Positions 45,396 through 54,793 of a stretch of 64,000 nucleotides of DNA are shown here, in pieces. The stretch is from Prevotella sp. (GTDB taxonomy: Bacteria > Bacteroidota > Bacteroidia > Bacteroidales > Bacteroidaceae), in contig JAFZIZ010000009.1 of assembly GCA_017554145.1 (NCBI GenBank), forward strand, positions 1 through 64,000, read 5' to 3'. Each line of letters opens with the position of its first letter. Position 1 is the first letter of the stretch. Made by a program: the position numbers and the translations under genes. The notes beneath the pieces were generated by a model. It had not been told where the DNA came from and ran no database searches. It saw nothing but the letters and a program-made list of their open reading frames with translations.

Positions 45396-46350
45396 CTTTA
45401 TTTTTATTTTGTTTCTCTTTGTCAAAACGTTCGTAGGCATTCACGATACGTGTCACCAATTTGTGGCGCACAATATCTTTACGATTGAGTTCTACAACTC
45501 CGATTCCCTCTATGTCATTAAGGATACGTAGAGCCTCTACCAGTCCGCTCTTTTGTTCACGAGGCAGGTCTATCTGTGTCATATCACCCGTGATAATCAT
45601 CTTCGTGTTCCATCCCATACGGGTTAAAAACATACGAATCTGTTGTGGCGTGGTGTTTTGTGCCTCGTCAAGAATCACAACGGCATCACTGAGAGTTCTG
45701 CCTCGCATAAAAGCGAGTGGGGCTATCTGGATGACGTGTTTCTCCATCATGTCCTGTAGTTTCACTTGTGGCAACATATCCTCTAATGCATCGTAGAGTG
45801 GTTGCAGATAGGGATCTATCTTGTCCTTCATGTCACCTGGCAAGAATCCAAGTTTCTCTCCAGCCTCTACGGCAGGGCGTGAAAGGATAATTTTCTTTGC
45901 TGTCTTCTCCTTCAATGCCTTCACGGCAAGGGCAATGGATAGATAGGTTTTTCCCGTTCCTGCTGGTCCTACAGCAAATACCATATCGTTTTGTTCATAG
46001 GCATCGATGAGTCGCTGCTGGTTTTCCGAACGTGCCTTGATGGGACGTCCCGACATAGAGTAGCAAACAACACCCTCTGGTACTTCATCCTTTGTACGAT
46101 GCCCCTTTACAATATCGATGATGTCCTCTTCTTGAAGTGCGTTAAATTTCAACACATGCTGTCTTATCTTCTCTGCACTCTCCTCGAAGGCTGCCATTTG
46201 TTCTTCATCACCCAAGATGCGGATAACATTGTCGCGAGCCACGATGCGCAGTTTAGGGTACAGGGCTCGCATCATCTGTAAATGTGCGTTTCCCGTTCCG
46301 TAAAATACCACGGGGTCAATATCCTCTAAAACAATATGCTTCTCTATCAA
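45373..46350 (-). CDS. PhoH family ATPase
   Basis: 325 residues. Walker [12 protein letters not shown] (about 130-140); Walker [13 protein letters not shown]; and [12 protein letters not shown]. The start codon appears to be TTG at 46350 ([18 protein letters not shown]), since no in-frame ATG lies near. PhoH proteins are linked to RNA metabolism. First gene of the nine-gene minus-strand run; promoter at 46380-46410. Confidence 0.92.
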   Translation of the reverse strand: MIEKHIVLEDIDPVVFYGTGNAHLQMMRALYPKLRIVARDNVIRILGDEEQMAAFEESAEKIRQHVLKFNALQEEDIIDIVKGHRTKDEVPEGVVCYSMSGRPIKARSENQQRLIDAYEQNDMVFAVGPAGTGKTYLSIALAVKALKEKTAKKIILSRPAVEAGEKLGFLPGDMKDKIDPYLQPLYDALEDMLPQVKLQDMMEKHVIQIAPLAFMRGRTLSDAVVILDEAQNTTPQQIRMFLTRMGWNTKMIITGDMTQIDLPREQKSGLVEALRILNDIEGIGVVELNRKDIVRHKLVTRIVNAYERFDKEKQNKNKDESINKD

Positions 46351-46379
46351 AATAATGTTATTTACGAATAATATGGATG

Positions 46380-46410
46380 CAAAATTACAAAGAAAATCTC
46401 ACTTTACCAA
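46380..46410 (-). promoter_or_regulatory. Promoter of the phoH-pyrF run
   Basis: Minus-strand TAATTTTG (46380-46387) with TTG exactly 20 bp upstream (46408-46410). Confidence 0.7.
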
Positions 46411-46472
46411 AGGTAATGAGAAAAAATGAGAAAAAAGCTTTCAAGATGATGATATCTCTAGAATTAATTGTG

Positions 46473-46480
46473 TATCTTTG
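46473..46480 (+). promoter_or_regulatory. -7 box of the phytase-like gene
   Basis: TATCTTTG, only 6 bases before ATG 46487, so the transcript should have almost no leader. Confidence 0.6.
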
Positions 46481-46486
46481 CAAAGA

Positions 46487-47443
46487 ATGAATAGACTACA
46501 ATTATTACTTTTTGGCTGTTGCTGGACTGTTATTGGCGGCTATGCACAGGAACAGCAAGTGGTGTTGCACAAGCAACGTGCATTCCCAACGACGATACCA
46601 GCAGGCAACTATAGCGGTATTACCTGGTTGGGTGGTAGTCGCTATGCGGTGGTAAACGACAAGGCGGAGGAGAGCGGATATCATCTGTTCGTGATAGATA
46701 TCGACTCGATAACGGGTAAGATAAAGCATGCCAGAGAGGATGGCTTCCGTTCCGGTGGCGTGGCGAATCGTGACGAGGAGGGAATAGCATTTTTTGCTCC
46801 CGACAGTACCGTGTTCATCTCGGGCGAAAGTGACAATGATGTTCTTGAATATACCATTAATGGAAGATTGACAGGGCGCAGGCTACAGGTGCCCGATGTC
46901 TTCAAGAAAGCAAAAGGTAACAAAGGATTGGAAGCTCTAACCTATCAGCAGCAGACGGGATTGTTCTATATCATTTCGGAGAAGCCCTTGAAGGGTGACA
47001 GTTACCAGCGTATTCAGAGTTTTGGTGACGATCTGCAACCTGCCTGCCAGTGGCTCTACCAGATGGATAAGCCGTCGCCTAAGGTGGAAGAAGGTCAGCA
47101 TACGAATGGCGTTCCTGCCTTGGCAGCAATGCCCGATGGCAGACTGCTTGTGATGGAGCGTGAGGTATTCAGACCGAAGAATAGTATTGGCTCTTGGGTG
47201 AAGAACCACATCTATGTAGTCACCCCAACGAAAGAGATGAAAGGGCAATGCCTTGAGAAACAGTTGGTGGTATCGTTTCAGACGAGATTCAATCTGTCGA
47301 CACGTAGTTTCGCCAACTATGAAGGCATGTGTTTAGGTCCTCGACTGGTTGACGGCAGACAGGTGCTTGTACTGATCTGTGACTCGCAAAACCAGTATAA
47401 GGGCTATCTCAAGGATTGGATAAAGACGATAGTCCTGCCTTAG
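46487..47443 (+). CDS. Secreted esterase-like phytase family protein
   Basis: 318 residues from ATG 46487. Signal peptide (MNRLQLLLFGCCWTVIGGYAQ). A six-bladed-propeller-like esterase-like phytase pattern: SGITWLGGSRYAVVNDK, NRDEEGIAFFAPDSTVFISGESDND, GNKGLEALTYQ, GVPALAAMPDGRLLVMERE, NYEGMCLGPRL. Periplasmic or exported; substrate unknown, phosphoester hydrolysis is only implied by family name. It stands alone and converges with the next gene. Confidence 0.85.
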   Translation: MNRLQLLLFGCCWTVIGGYAQEQQVVLHKQRAFPTTIPAGNYSGITWLGGSRYAVVNDKAEESGYHLFVIDIDSITGKIKHAREDGFRSGGVANRDEEGIAFFAPDSTVFISGESDNDVLEYTINGRLTGRRLQVPDVFKKAKGNKGLEALTYQQQTGLFYIISEKPLKGDSYQRIQSFGDDLQPACQWLYQMDKPSPKVEEGQHTNGVPALAAMPDGRLLVMEREVFRPKNSIGSWVKNHIYVVTPTKEMKGQCLEKQLVVSFQTRFNLSTRSFANYEGMCLGPRLVDGRQVLVLICDSQNQYKGYLKDWIKTIVLP

Positions 47444-48330
47444 TCTTTCAGGGAGGCATAATATCCTAAACGATACAACAGGTATACCCATAGACGTGGA
47501 TGACATCCTGTGAGATGGCGGCGTTCCAGTCGTCTAAAGAGTGTATGCCAAAGTCGGAAGAGCAAGGGGATACGCTCGACATAGTCGATAATCCGTGAAT
47601 ACCCTTTCAGTTCTTTGCGGAAACGGAATAGGGTGGTGATGTTACGCTCCGTTTTCCGGATAAAGTCCTCGTTGTTCTCAAAATCATTGAGGATTAACGG
47701 ATTGTCGATATGCAGAATGGTAGCACCAGCCTCTTGTAATGTCTTTCCGAAACAGACATCCTCGTAGCCGCTTTTTGTGAAGCGCTCATCAAAGGGATGG
47801 GCCAGGATACAGGAACGACGGATAAGGAAATTGGTGGAACGAAACTCCTTGAAGCCTGCAGTCTGACGTTTATTGACGGTATGATGGGGTTCTGCGTCTT
47901 TCTCGTAGAGGTATCTGAGATTCTGATGATGCGTATCCCAACTGGCTCCCACCTTGATGCCTCCGTTCGTCACGTCAGTCTCGTCGCAGGGCAGGTATCT
48001 CATGATATAGTCCATCCCAGGAATCTCCATATCGCAGTCGATGAACAACAACCATTCGTACTGACTTTGGGCAGCAAGGAAATTACGGGTGGCAGCACTG
48101 CCGCTGTTCTTTTCTTTGAGGATATACCGACAGTGGGGTAATCCATCAATCGCCTTGTTAGCCTCTACCTTGTCTGTCTGGTCGGAACCGTCGTCAGCCG
48201 CGATAACCTCGTACTTAAAGGATGACGGTGCATCGAGGGCTATCCGTTCACACAAGGCAGACAACTGCTTGGCGGTGGGATAGACACTACCGTTGTAAGT
48301 TGGAATTAGGATAGACAGTTCTGTTATCAT
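47440..48330 (-). CDS. Family 2 glycosyltransferase
   Basis: 296 residues. GT-A fold: LSILIPTYNGS, VIAADDGSDQT, WLLFIDCDMEIPG (DxD), FTKSGYEDVCFGKTL. C-terminal HPRLWVYLLYRLGYYASLKD. Likely adds a sugar during surface-polysaccharide synthesis. It overlaps the convergent phytase-like gene by 4 bases. Minus-strand TATTTTTG box at 48339-48346. Confidence 0.88.
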   Translation of the reverse strand: MITELSILIPTYNGSVYPTAKQLSALCERIALDAPSSFKYEVIAADDGSDQTDKVEANKAIDGLPHCRYILKEKNSGSAATRNFLAAQSQYEWLLFIDCDMEIPGMDYIMRYLPCDETDVTNGGIKVGASWDTHHQNLRYLYEKDAEPHHTVNKRQTAGFKEFRSTNFLIRRSCILAHPFDERFTKSGYEDVCFGKTLQEAGATILHIDNPLILNDFENNEDFIRKTERNITTLFRFRKELKGYSRIIDYVERIPLLFRLWHTLFRRLERRHLTGCHPRLWVYLLYRLGYYASLKD

Positions 48331-48386
48331 ACAAGGAGCAAAAATACAAAATAAAAGTGATATAGCGAAAATATCTTTGGAAAATT

Positions 48387-48417
48387 TTGTATAATCGACT
48401 AAAAGTTCGTACCTTTG
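48387..48417 (+). promoter_or_regulatory. rpsP promoter
   Basis: TTG (48387-48389), 20 bp, TACCTTTG (48410-48417); leader about 60 bases. Confidence 0.7.
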
Positions 48418-48479
48418 CAGCCGCTATTACGAGATAGTAGCATGAAATTCAAACAAAATTAAACAATTTAAATTCAATT

Positions 48480-49055
48480 ATGGCAACAAAAATCAGATTA
48501 CAGCGCCGCGGTCGTAAGAGTTATGCTTTCTATAGCATTGTTATAGCTGACGCAAGAGCACCACGTGATGGTAAATTTACTGAGAAGATTGGTACTTATA
48601 ATCCTAACACCAATCCTGCCACAGTAGATTTGAATTTCGATCGTGCACTTTACTGGGTGGAAGTTGGCGCACAGCCCACTGACACAGTTCGTAACATTCT
48701 CAGCCGTGAGGGCGTGTACTTGATGAAGCACCTGCGTGGTGGCGTTAAGAAGGGCGCGTTTGACGAAGCTGCTGCTCAAAAGAAGTTCGATGCATGGAAG
48801 GCAGACAAGCAGAAGGGCCTTGATAAGGTCGCTGCAGAGGAGGCTAAGGCAAAGAAGGACGCTGCTGCAAAGGAACTGGCTCAGGAAAAGAAACTGAACG
48901 AAGAGATTGCAAAGAAAGTAGCCGACAAGAAGGCTGCCGCTGATGCTGCTAAGGCAGAGGAAGAGTCTGCAAAGGCTGCTGAGGAAGCTACTGCTGAGGC
49001 TCCTACTGAAGAAGCTGCTCCCGCTGCAGAGACTGAGGCTCCTGCTGCAGAGTAA
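48480..49055 (+). CDS. rpsP: 30S ribosomal protein S16 with long acidic/Ala tail
   Basis: 191 residues. The S16 core (about 1-80: [30 protein letters not shown]) is standard. The remaining 110 residues are a low-complexity tail of Ala, Lys and Glu, which ends PAAE. The tail roughly doubles the usual length; extended S16 tails are known in Bacteroidota. A terminator follows. Confidence 0.95.
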   Translation: MATKIRLQRRGRKSYAFYSIVIADARAPRDGKFTEKIGTYNPNTNPATVDLNFDRALYWVEVGAQPTDTVRNILSREGVYLMKHLRGGVKKGAFDEAAAQKKFDAWKADKQKGLDKVAAEEAKAKKDAAAKELAQEKKLNEEIAKKVADKKAAADAAKAEEESAKAAEEATAEAPTEEAAPAAETEAPAAE

Positions 49056-49079
49056 AGCGATTCTCTTTGAATTAATGAA

Positions 49080-49115
49080 TATAGGGATGGATAACATTGT
49101 CCGTCCCTATTTTGT
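49080..49115 (+). terminator. Terminator after rpsP
   Basis: Arms ATAGGGATGGA and TCCGTCCCTAT with one wobble pair and a loop of about 8 bases, followed by TTTTG. Confidence 0.75.
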
Positions 49116-49126
49116 TAGGAATGAAG

Positions 49127-50284
49127 ATGCATATACTGGAGATACCATCATTTTTCCCCCCTATGGGTGGTGACTTTTGCTTAGATCAGGCAAAGGCTTT
49201 ATCGGCATTGGGTCATGAGGTGCGTATACTGAGCAATGTGCAGTTGGGAGTGACTGTCACTCTAAAAGATTATGTATCGCTGCCGTGGTATTGCTATGAA
49301 CATGAGATGGCTGGTGTTACAGTCTATCAATCCTATCAAAGAGGTGTTCCTAGATGTATTCGTCACAATGTTAACCATTGGGTATCTATCGTTTGTTCGA
49401 TGTATGAGGACTATGTGAATAAATACGGTACTCCGGATATCTTACATGCCCATTGTGCCAAATGGGCGGGTTATGCCGCGATGAAAATCAGTAAAGAGAA
49501 TCATATACCTTATGTCATTACGGAACATTTGTCAAAAACAATATTAGAAGAGGAGTTTGGAAAGGCTCCCAGTGATGCTTGGCAGATACCATTATTGAAA
49601 TCTGCATATGAGAAGGCTGATAAGGTGATTCCTGTTTCGGAAGAGTTGGTGGACAGTATAGCATGTTATTTTGGTAAAAAATACCAATGGCAGTATGTCT
49701 CGAATATAATAGATACGGATTTCTTCCATTATTATCAGCGTCAATCTATGTCAGGGCGTCCATATCGTTTCTGTTGTCTGGCTAACTATTGGTCATTGAA
49801 AGGCTACGATATATTGTTTGCTGCTTTCAGAATATTACGTGAGGAAGGAATAAATGTTGAATTGCATATAGCGGGCAGAGGAACAGACTCTATGGAATGT
49901 CGTCATCAACTCTCTGAAGGAATGTCCACTCATGGACTAATAGATAAACAAGGTGTCAGGGACCTGTTATATCAGTCTGACACCTTAGTGTTGGCAAGTC
50001 GTAGTGAGGTACAGCCGTTGGTGTTAATGGAGGCTATGAGTACGGGTATTCCTGTTATTTCTACAGAATGTGTTCCACAAAATCTACGTATTGATAAGGG
50101 TTGTGTAATTGTTCCTATCGACGATATTCAGTCTTTGGCAAAAGCAATGAAGGAACGTGTTCAAGTTCCGACCTTTGATGGAAAAGAACTATCGAATAAA
50201 ATCAGGTTACAGGCTTCTCCAGAAGTAGTTGGGAAGAAGTTAGAGACAATCTTCAGTGAAATAATTTCTTTAAAGAAACAATAA
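49127..50284 (+). CDS. Family 4 glycosyltransferase
   Basis: 385 residues. Start choice: 49127 puts TTAGGA 6 bases upstream; 49121 is also in frame; starts further up lie within the terminator. GT-B fold: SFFPPMGGDFCLDQAKALSALGHEV, HAHCAKWAGYAAM, and the C-terminal donor site (LILASRSEVQPLVLMEAMSTGIPV-like, with E...E). Probably acts in a cell-surface glycan cluster. Its 3' end overlaps the convergent GT2 gene by 32 bases. Confidence 0.88.
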   Translation: MHILEIPSFFPPMGGDFCLDQAKALSALGHEVRILSNVQLGVTVTLKDYVSLPWYCYEHEMAGVTVYQSYQRGVPRCIRHNVNHWVSIVCSMYEDYVNKYGTPDILHAHCAKWAGYAAMKISKENHIPYVITEHLSKTILEEEFGKAPSDAWQIPLLKSAYEKADKVIPVSEELVDSIACYFGKKYQWQYVSNIIDTDFFHYYQRQSMSGRPYRFCCLANYWSLKGYDILFAAFRILREEGINVELHIAGRGTDSMECRHQLSEGMSTHGLIDKQGVRDLLYQSDTLVLASRSEVQPLVLMEAMSTGIPVISTECVPQNLRIDKGCVIVPIDDIQSLAKAMKERVQVPTFDGKELSNKIRLQASPEVVGKKLETIFSEIISLKKQ

Positions 50285-51257
50285 CGTTTCGAGTGACTAA
50301 CCCTATAATCCACAAGGGTTTATGGTCCAAAACAAAAAACAGGAACTTTGTTTTTAGAGGTCTTTGTGAGTTCCATTTTTTTTCACAGGTTCTCGTTTCA
50401 TGAAAGAGTTGAACGTTATATGCACGGAACGCATGCATGCCTAAGGAAAAGACTCGTTGCTGGAAAAAAGTTTCGATGGCAACACTATGAATGTCGTATT
50501 TCTGAGAGAGATAGTAACTTTGTGCTGATACGCGACGAACGAACTGGAATTGTTTTTCTTCATCTTTGGAAGAGGATACGGTCTCTTCTCCTTGGCTATA
50601 ATTGAGTGTGCATTCAGGAATATAAGCAATCATTCCCTGATGTGCCATCACAAAAGCCACTTGTAGATCCTCGCAGCCGAAGTCCGTATTGCGGAACATA
50701 TGCTCATCTTCTTCCATAGCCTTGTGGATCACGTCTGCACGATACATAGAGGTACAAAGATGGATTACAGGCATTTGGGTCTGTATGATGATAGCCTCTA
50801 ACAGTTGTTTACCGTCCATCAAAGGAGTGGTAAAAAAAGTTTTACCGCTCTTGACTGATGTTTTGCTGCGCTCATTATATCGACACCAGTCAGTATGCAC
50901 TAATGTAACTTCAGGATGGTTCTCTAGAATAGTAACTTCCTTTTCCAATTTCAAAGGGTCTGTCCAAAAATCATCTCCTGCACAATCGGCGATATACTGA
51001 CCTTTGCATGCCAAAAGACAGTCAAAATAGTTGTCAATGAGTCCTTTGTTTTCCTTGTTGGCAAACAATCGTATTACGTCTGGATGCTGTTCAGAATACT
51101 GTTGACAGATGGTGAGTGTGGCATCTGTTGAGCAGTCTTCGCCAATAACAATCTCGTAAGGAACATGACATTGCTGCATAAGAATGGAATCAAGCGTACG
51201 ACCGATGGTTTTCTCTTGATTATAGGTGGCAACGATGACAGATATCTTATTTTCCAT
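50253..51257 (-). CDS. Family 2 glycosyltransferase
   Basis: 334 residues. VIVATYNQEKTIGRTLDSIL, EIVIGEDCSTDAT, DCAGDDFWTDPLK (DxD-type). Cytoplasmic or membrane-associated. It starts 1 base into the upstream GT2 gene's end (51257) and is probably co-transcribed with it and the methyltransferase. Confidence 0.88.
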   Translation of the reverse strand: MENKISVIVATYNQEKTIGRTLDSILMQQCHVPYEIVIGEDCSTDATLTICQQYSEQHPDVIRLFANKENKGLIDNYFDCLLACKGQYIADCAGDDFWTDPLKLEKEVTILENHPEVTLVHTDWCRYNERSKTSVKSGKTFFTTPLMDGKQLLEAIIIQTQMPVIHLCTSMYRADVIHKAMEEDEHMFRNTDFGCEDLQVAFVMAHQGMIAYIPECTLNYSQGEETVSSSKDEEKQFQFVRRVSAQSYYLSQKYDIHSVAIETFFQQRVFSLGMHAFRAYNVQLFHETRTCEKKWNSQRPLKTKFLFFVLDHKPLWIIGLVTRNVIVSLKKLFH

Positions 51258-52228
51258 TATCTTTCTTTTTTCAGAAGTGGCAGGGTGTGCAGCAAAATGA
51301 TGCGACCTATATTACTATTTGTCATTTTCCTGAACCAAATATATTTCTTACTATATTTAGCATTAGGAAGTGGGAAGAGTCCTTTGTTGTAAAGTCGTGG
51401 CAACCGTTGATTCAAAATTTCACTGGAATGTGTCTCTATAATAATATGGTAGAGATAGTCCATCGTCAACTGAGCAACACGTCGTTTCAGTGCCATTCTG
51501 TCTTGATGTGGCAACTTATCACATAATTCATGAAGACGGATAATCACACCCTCGCGGTCGTTGATTCGTTTCTCAGTATCATAAGGAGTCTTACTAGAAG
51601 TAATGGAATTTTCTCTTTTGTTATAGTAATAAGCCTTGATATGGGTAGGATATACCTCTTCAGCCCGTAGGAGTAACTGAGGAGTAAACTCTTCATCTTC
51701 ATGTAAGATGCCTGATGTGAAACGCAGTTCTCCTAAAATGATACGGCGGAAAAGGTATCCGCAGGCAGAACCATGGATATTGTTGTTTAGCATATAGTTA
51801 GATCCTGTAATGGGTTTTACAGACTCAGTAACTATTTCTATTTGTAAATCTGTAGAGAAGTCAAACAATACCATATCCACATCTTTTTGATTACGTAGGA
51901 TATCTATACATTGTTCGTAGGGCGCCTTAATTAACTGATCATCGGCATCTACAAACTGGAGATACGTACCTGTTGCTACGTCGATACCCTTGTTGCGGGC
52001 GGAACTTAATCCTCCGTTCTTCTGTCGTACATAGATAATCTCATCACCATATTTCATTAATTCATTCATCGGACTATTGTCAGAACCGTCGTCAACCACG
52101 ATAATCTCACGCTCAGAAGGTCGCAAAGACAATCGTAGGATACTGTCGATACACTCGATAAGCAACTCGACAGGCAGATTATAAAAAGTAATGATAAAAC
52201 TAATATGTAGCATTCTATGATTTTGCAT
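51257..52228 (-). CDS. Family 2 glycosyltransferase
   Basis: 323 residues. ISFIITFYNLPVELLIECIDSIL, IIVVDDGSDNSP, LQFVDADDQLI (DxD). The C-terminal part (RMALKRRVAQLTMDYLYHIII) is helical. 8 bases after the methyltransferase gene. Confidence 0.88.
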   Translation of the reverse strand: MQNHRMLHISFIITFYNLPVELLIECIDSILRLSLRPSEREIIVVDDGSDNSPMNELMKYGDEIIYVRQKNGGLSSARNKGIDVATGTYLQFVDADDQLIKAPYEQCIDILRNQKDVDMVLFDFSTDLQIEIVTESVKPITGSNYMLNNNIHGSACGYLFRRIILGELRFTSGILHEDEEFTPQLLLRAEEVYPTHIKAYYYNKRENSITSSKTPYDTEKRINDREGVIIRLHELCDKLPHQDRMALKRRVAQLTMDYLYHIIIETHSSEILNQRLPRLYNKGLFPLPNAKYSKKYIWFRKMTNSNIGRIILLHTLPLLKKER

Positions 52229-52236
52229 ATTCTCTC

Positions 52237-53130
52237 TTATGCTTGCTTAATAATTCTTTTCAATTCCATTTTTGTGTCCCATGACAGTGATTGTACAAAA
52301 AATTGTATTATATTATAAAACCAATAATTTGTTTTCTGGCAAATGGCTCTACCGATATGTTGTTGACTCAGATTTATCAATACACCTGAAAGGTTACGGA
52401 TGTCTGCTTTCTCTGTTAACATATTTGTGGGAACATCTTCTTTTTTTGTTATAACAGCAATAATGTGTCCATTGTCATGTTGGCAAGTTTTTATGGATGC
52501 AAATGTGCCGAGCATATTATTAATGTCCCAGTGATTTTCTTTGTTCCATATGATAAGATGATCCTTCTCTATAGTTATGTTGTATTGGTGAAACCCTTTA
52601 TACTGTTCTTTTTCTGCTTCATTAGGATGATGGTTCAGATAAAGAATTCCGTTTATTCGTAAGGCATCTATTGCTTCCAGAATACCCTTGACAGGTTCTG
52701 CTGAATGGTCAAGTGCGTTCTGGATGATAATTAAGTCCGTGTCATGGTTAGGGTAGAATGCAGATATATACTCCATCATACCAAATTCTATCATTGGTAA
52801 TTGGCGGTGATACCGTTTAAGTATCTGGTTGAAGTTGGTAGCAAGCGGATCAATGTAGTGTATGTCAATTGGTTCAAGAGTTCCGTTTCGTGTAATCATG
52901 TTACCTGTAGCATAACTCATACCACAGCCTAAATCTATTATCTTTGGTGAGGGTTGAGAACTGAGGAATAGCGAGGCATTAAATAGCTCAAGTTCTATTT
53001 CTTTTCCATAGTGAGACCAGTTCATCATACCATTAAATGTACGCTTCCATCTGTATACGTTGTTCCAAAAAGCTAGTTCGTATGGAATTCCTTTCATCCA
53101 CTTTTTGATAGTATTCTCGTTATTAGTCAT
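52237..53130 (-). CDS. SAM-dependent methyltransferase in a glycan cluster
   Basis: 297 residues. SAM loop KIIDLGCGMSYATGN (about 66-80), and DLIIIQNALDHSAEPVKGILEAIDALRINGILYL. Might methylate a sugar or lipid carrier; not assigned further. Minus-strand promoter TATCTTTG at 53196-53203 with TTG 20 bp upstream (53224-53226). Heads a three-gene unit with the two GT2 genes. Confidence 0.75.
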   Translation of the reverse strand: MTNNENTIKKWMKGIPYELAFWNNVYRWKRTFNGMMNWSHYGKEIELELFNASLFLSSQPSPKIIDLGCGMSYATGNMITRNGTLEPIDIHYIDPLATNFNQILKRYHRQLPMIEFGMMEYISAFYPNHDTDLIIIQNALDHSAEPVKGILEAIDALRINGILYLNHHPNEAEKEQYKGFHQYNITIEKDHLIIWNKENHWDINNMLGTFASIKTCQHDNGHIIAVITKKEDVPTNMLTEKADIRNLSGVLINLSQQHIGRAICQKTNYWFYNIIQFFVQSLSWDTKMELKRIIKQA

Positions 53131-53195
53131 ACTCCTAATATATTATAAATTCTCAAATTCTTATTTGATATTGATATAAATACGATATATGAGTG

Positions 53196-53226
53196 CAAAG
53201 ATACAATTATGTGCGAAGAAAACCAA
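53196..53226 (-). promoter_or_regulatory. Promoter of the methyltransferase-GT unit
   Basis: Minus-strand TATCTTTG (53196-53203) and TTG (53224-53226) at 20-bp spacing. Confidence 0.7.
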
Positions 53227-53286
53227 ATTTGCAAACATTTTTTCCATATTATAATTAAAAAAGTGCAGAGATAAGAATAAAAGCAG

Positions 53287-53294
53287 TACTTTTG
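53287..53294 (+). promoter_or_regulatory. -7 box of the flippase gene
   Basis: TACTTTTG, 20 bases before ATG 53315; no clear TTG at 20 bp. Confidence 0.5.
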
Positions 53295-53314
53295 CGTTTG
53301 TTTTATAAAGAAAC

Positions 53315-54793
53315 ATGGAAGAAAAACGCAACGAGAGTTACAACCACGTGTTGAAATACACATGGATATTTGGTGGTGTGCAGGGAATTGTCATACTTAT
53401 AAGCCTTGTACGCAATAAGTTTATGGCACTGCTGTTAGGAGCAGGTGGTATAGGTTTTAATGCATTGTTGGTCTCAGCGCAGAACTTTGCTTCGCAGTGT
53501 ACGAATATGGGTATCTCGTTTGGTGCTGTCCCTAGGCTTTCTGACTATTATGAGCAGCAGCGTCAGGATATGTTGGATTATTATATACAAGTTATCCGCT
53601 TGTGGAGCCTGATAGCATCACTATTGGGTTTTGTATTTTGTATTGTTATTAGTCCGCTTATAAATGATTTGTCGTTTACGTGGGGAAATCATACGCTCCA
53701 CTATGCCATGCTGGCGTTGGCGGTAGCCATGATTGCCATTACGGGTGGTGAAACAGCTATCTTGAAAGCAACACGGCGTTTGGGATCACTTGCGCGTATA
53801 CAAATTTATACTGCCGTTACTTCTGTGTTTCTTTCAGTACCATTGTATTACTTCTTTGAGCATTCTGGAGTCGTTCCAGCTATTGTGCTGATAGCGGGCA
53901 TGAGTATGCTGACCACGATACTATATTCATACCGCTGCTATCCTTTGCGTCTGCACTTTAGTCGTAATCAACTGAAAGAGGGTGCTGGTATGGTTAAGTT
54001 AGGTTTATCGTTTGTATTGGCTGCTGCTATTGGGAGTGCTGCAGAAATGTTGATTCGGGCTTTTCTTAATGTTGAAGGCAGTCTGAATGAGGTTGGGCTC
54101 TACAATGTTGGCTATATGCTAACCATTACATATGCGGGCATTGTGTTTTCTTCTATGGAAACAGACTATTTCCCGCGTTTGTCTGCAGTTAGCAAGGACA
54201 TTGTTAAAACTAACGAGATGGTGAACAAGCAGATGGAGGTATCACTGCTGTTGCTTTCACCTATGCTAGTGGTATTGCTGACAGCTTTGCCTATATTGGT
54301 TCCGTTGTTGTTTAGTGCGGAGTTTTTGCCTGTGGTCAGTATGGCTCAGGTAGCTGTGTTGGCTATGTATTTTAAAGTGTTGTCTATGCCGATAGCGTAT
54401 GTCACACTGGCACGAAGCTATTCATTATCTTATCTACTATTGGAAACGTCATATTTTGTTGTCTTAGTGACTGCCATTGTCGTAGGTTTCCGTACATGGG
54501 GTATTTGGGGAACGGGTCTCGCGATTGTCATTGCTCATGTGGCAGAATTGATGATAGTTGGAGGTTATGCCTATTGGCAGTACCACTATTGTTGTACATG
54601 GACAATAGTTCGTTATGCCATGATACAAATGTTAATAGGCTTCATTGCTTATGCGGTATCATGTTTGACTGATAATTGGCTTTATTGGATAACAGAAGCC
54701 GCACTGATACTGATCAGCACGGCTTATTCTATTTACATCCTACGTCAGAAGACACATTTGTGGGAAGCATTGATGCGTAAGTTTAAAACCTAA
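53315..54793 (+). CDS. Wzx-type polysaccharide flippase
   Basis: 492 residues with about twelve to fourteen membrane segments (MATE/MviN-like fold), e.g. GGVQGIVILISLVRNKFMALLLGAGGIGFNALLVSAQNFASQ. It would move lipid-linked repeat units across the inner membrane. Divergent from the methyltransferase-GT unit, forming one glycan cluster. Its 3' end overlaps the convergent porin by 11 bases. Confidence 0.85.
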   Translation: MEEKRNESYNHVLKYTWIFGGVQGIVILISLVRNKFMALLLGAGGIGFNALLVSAQNFASQCTNMGISFGAVPRLSDYYEQQRQDMLDYYIQVIRLWSLIASLLGFVFCIVISPLINDLSFTWGNHTLHYAMLALAVAMIAITGGETAILKATRRLGSLARIQIYTAVTSVFLSVPLYYFFEHSGVVPAIVLIAGMSMLTTILYSYRCYPLRLHFSRNQLKEGAGMVKLGLSFVLAAAIGSAAEMLIRAFLNVEGSLNEVGLYNVGYMLTITYAGIVFSSMETDYFPRLSAVSKDIVKTNEMVNKQMEVSLLLLSPMLVVLLTALPILVPLLFSAEFLPVVSMAQVAVLAMYFKVLSMPIAYVTLARSYSLSYLLLETSYFVVLVTAIVVGFRTWGIWGTGLAIVIAHVAELMIVGGYAYWQYHYCCTWTIVRYAMIQMLIGFIAYAVSCLTDNWLYWITEAALILISTAYSIYILRQKTHLWEALMRKFKT

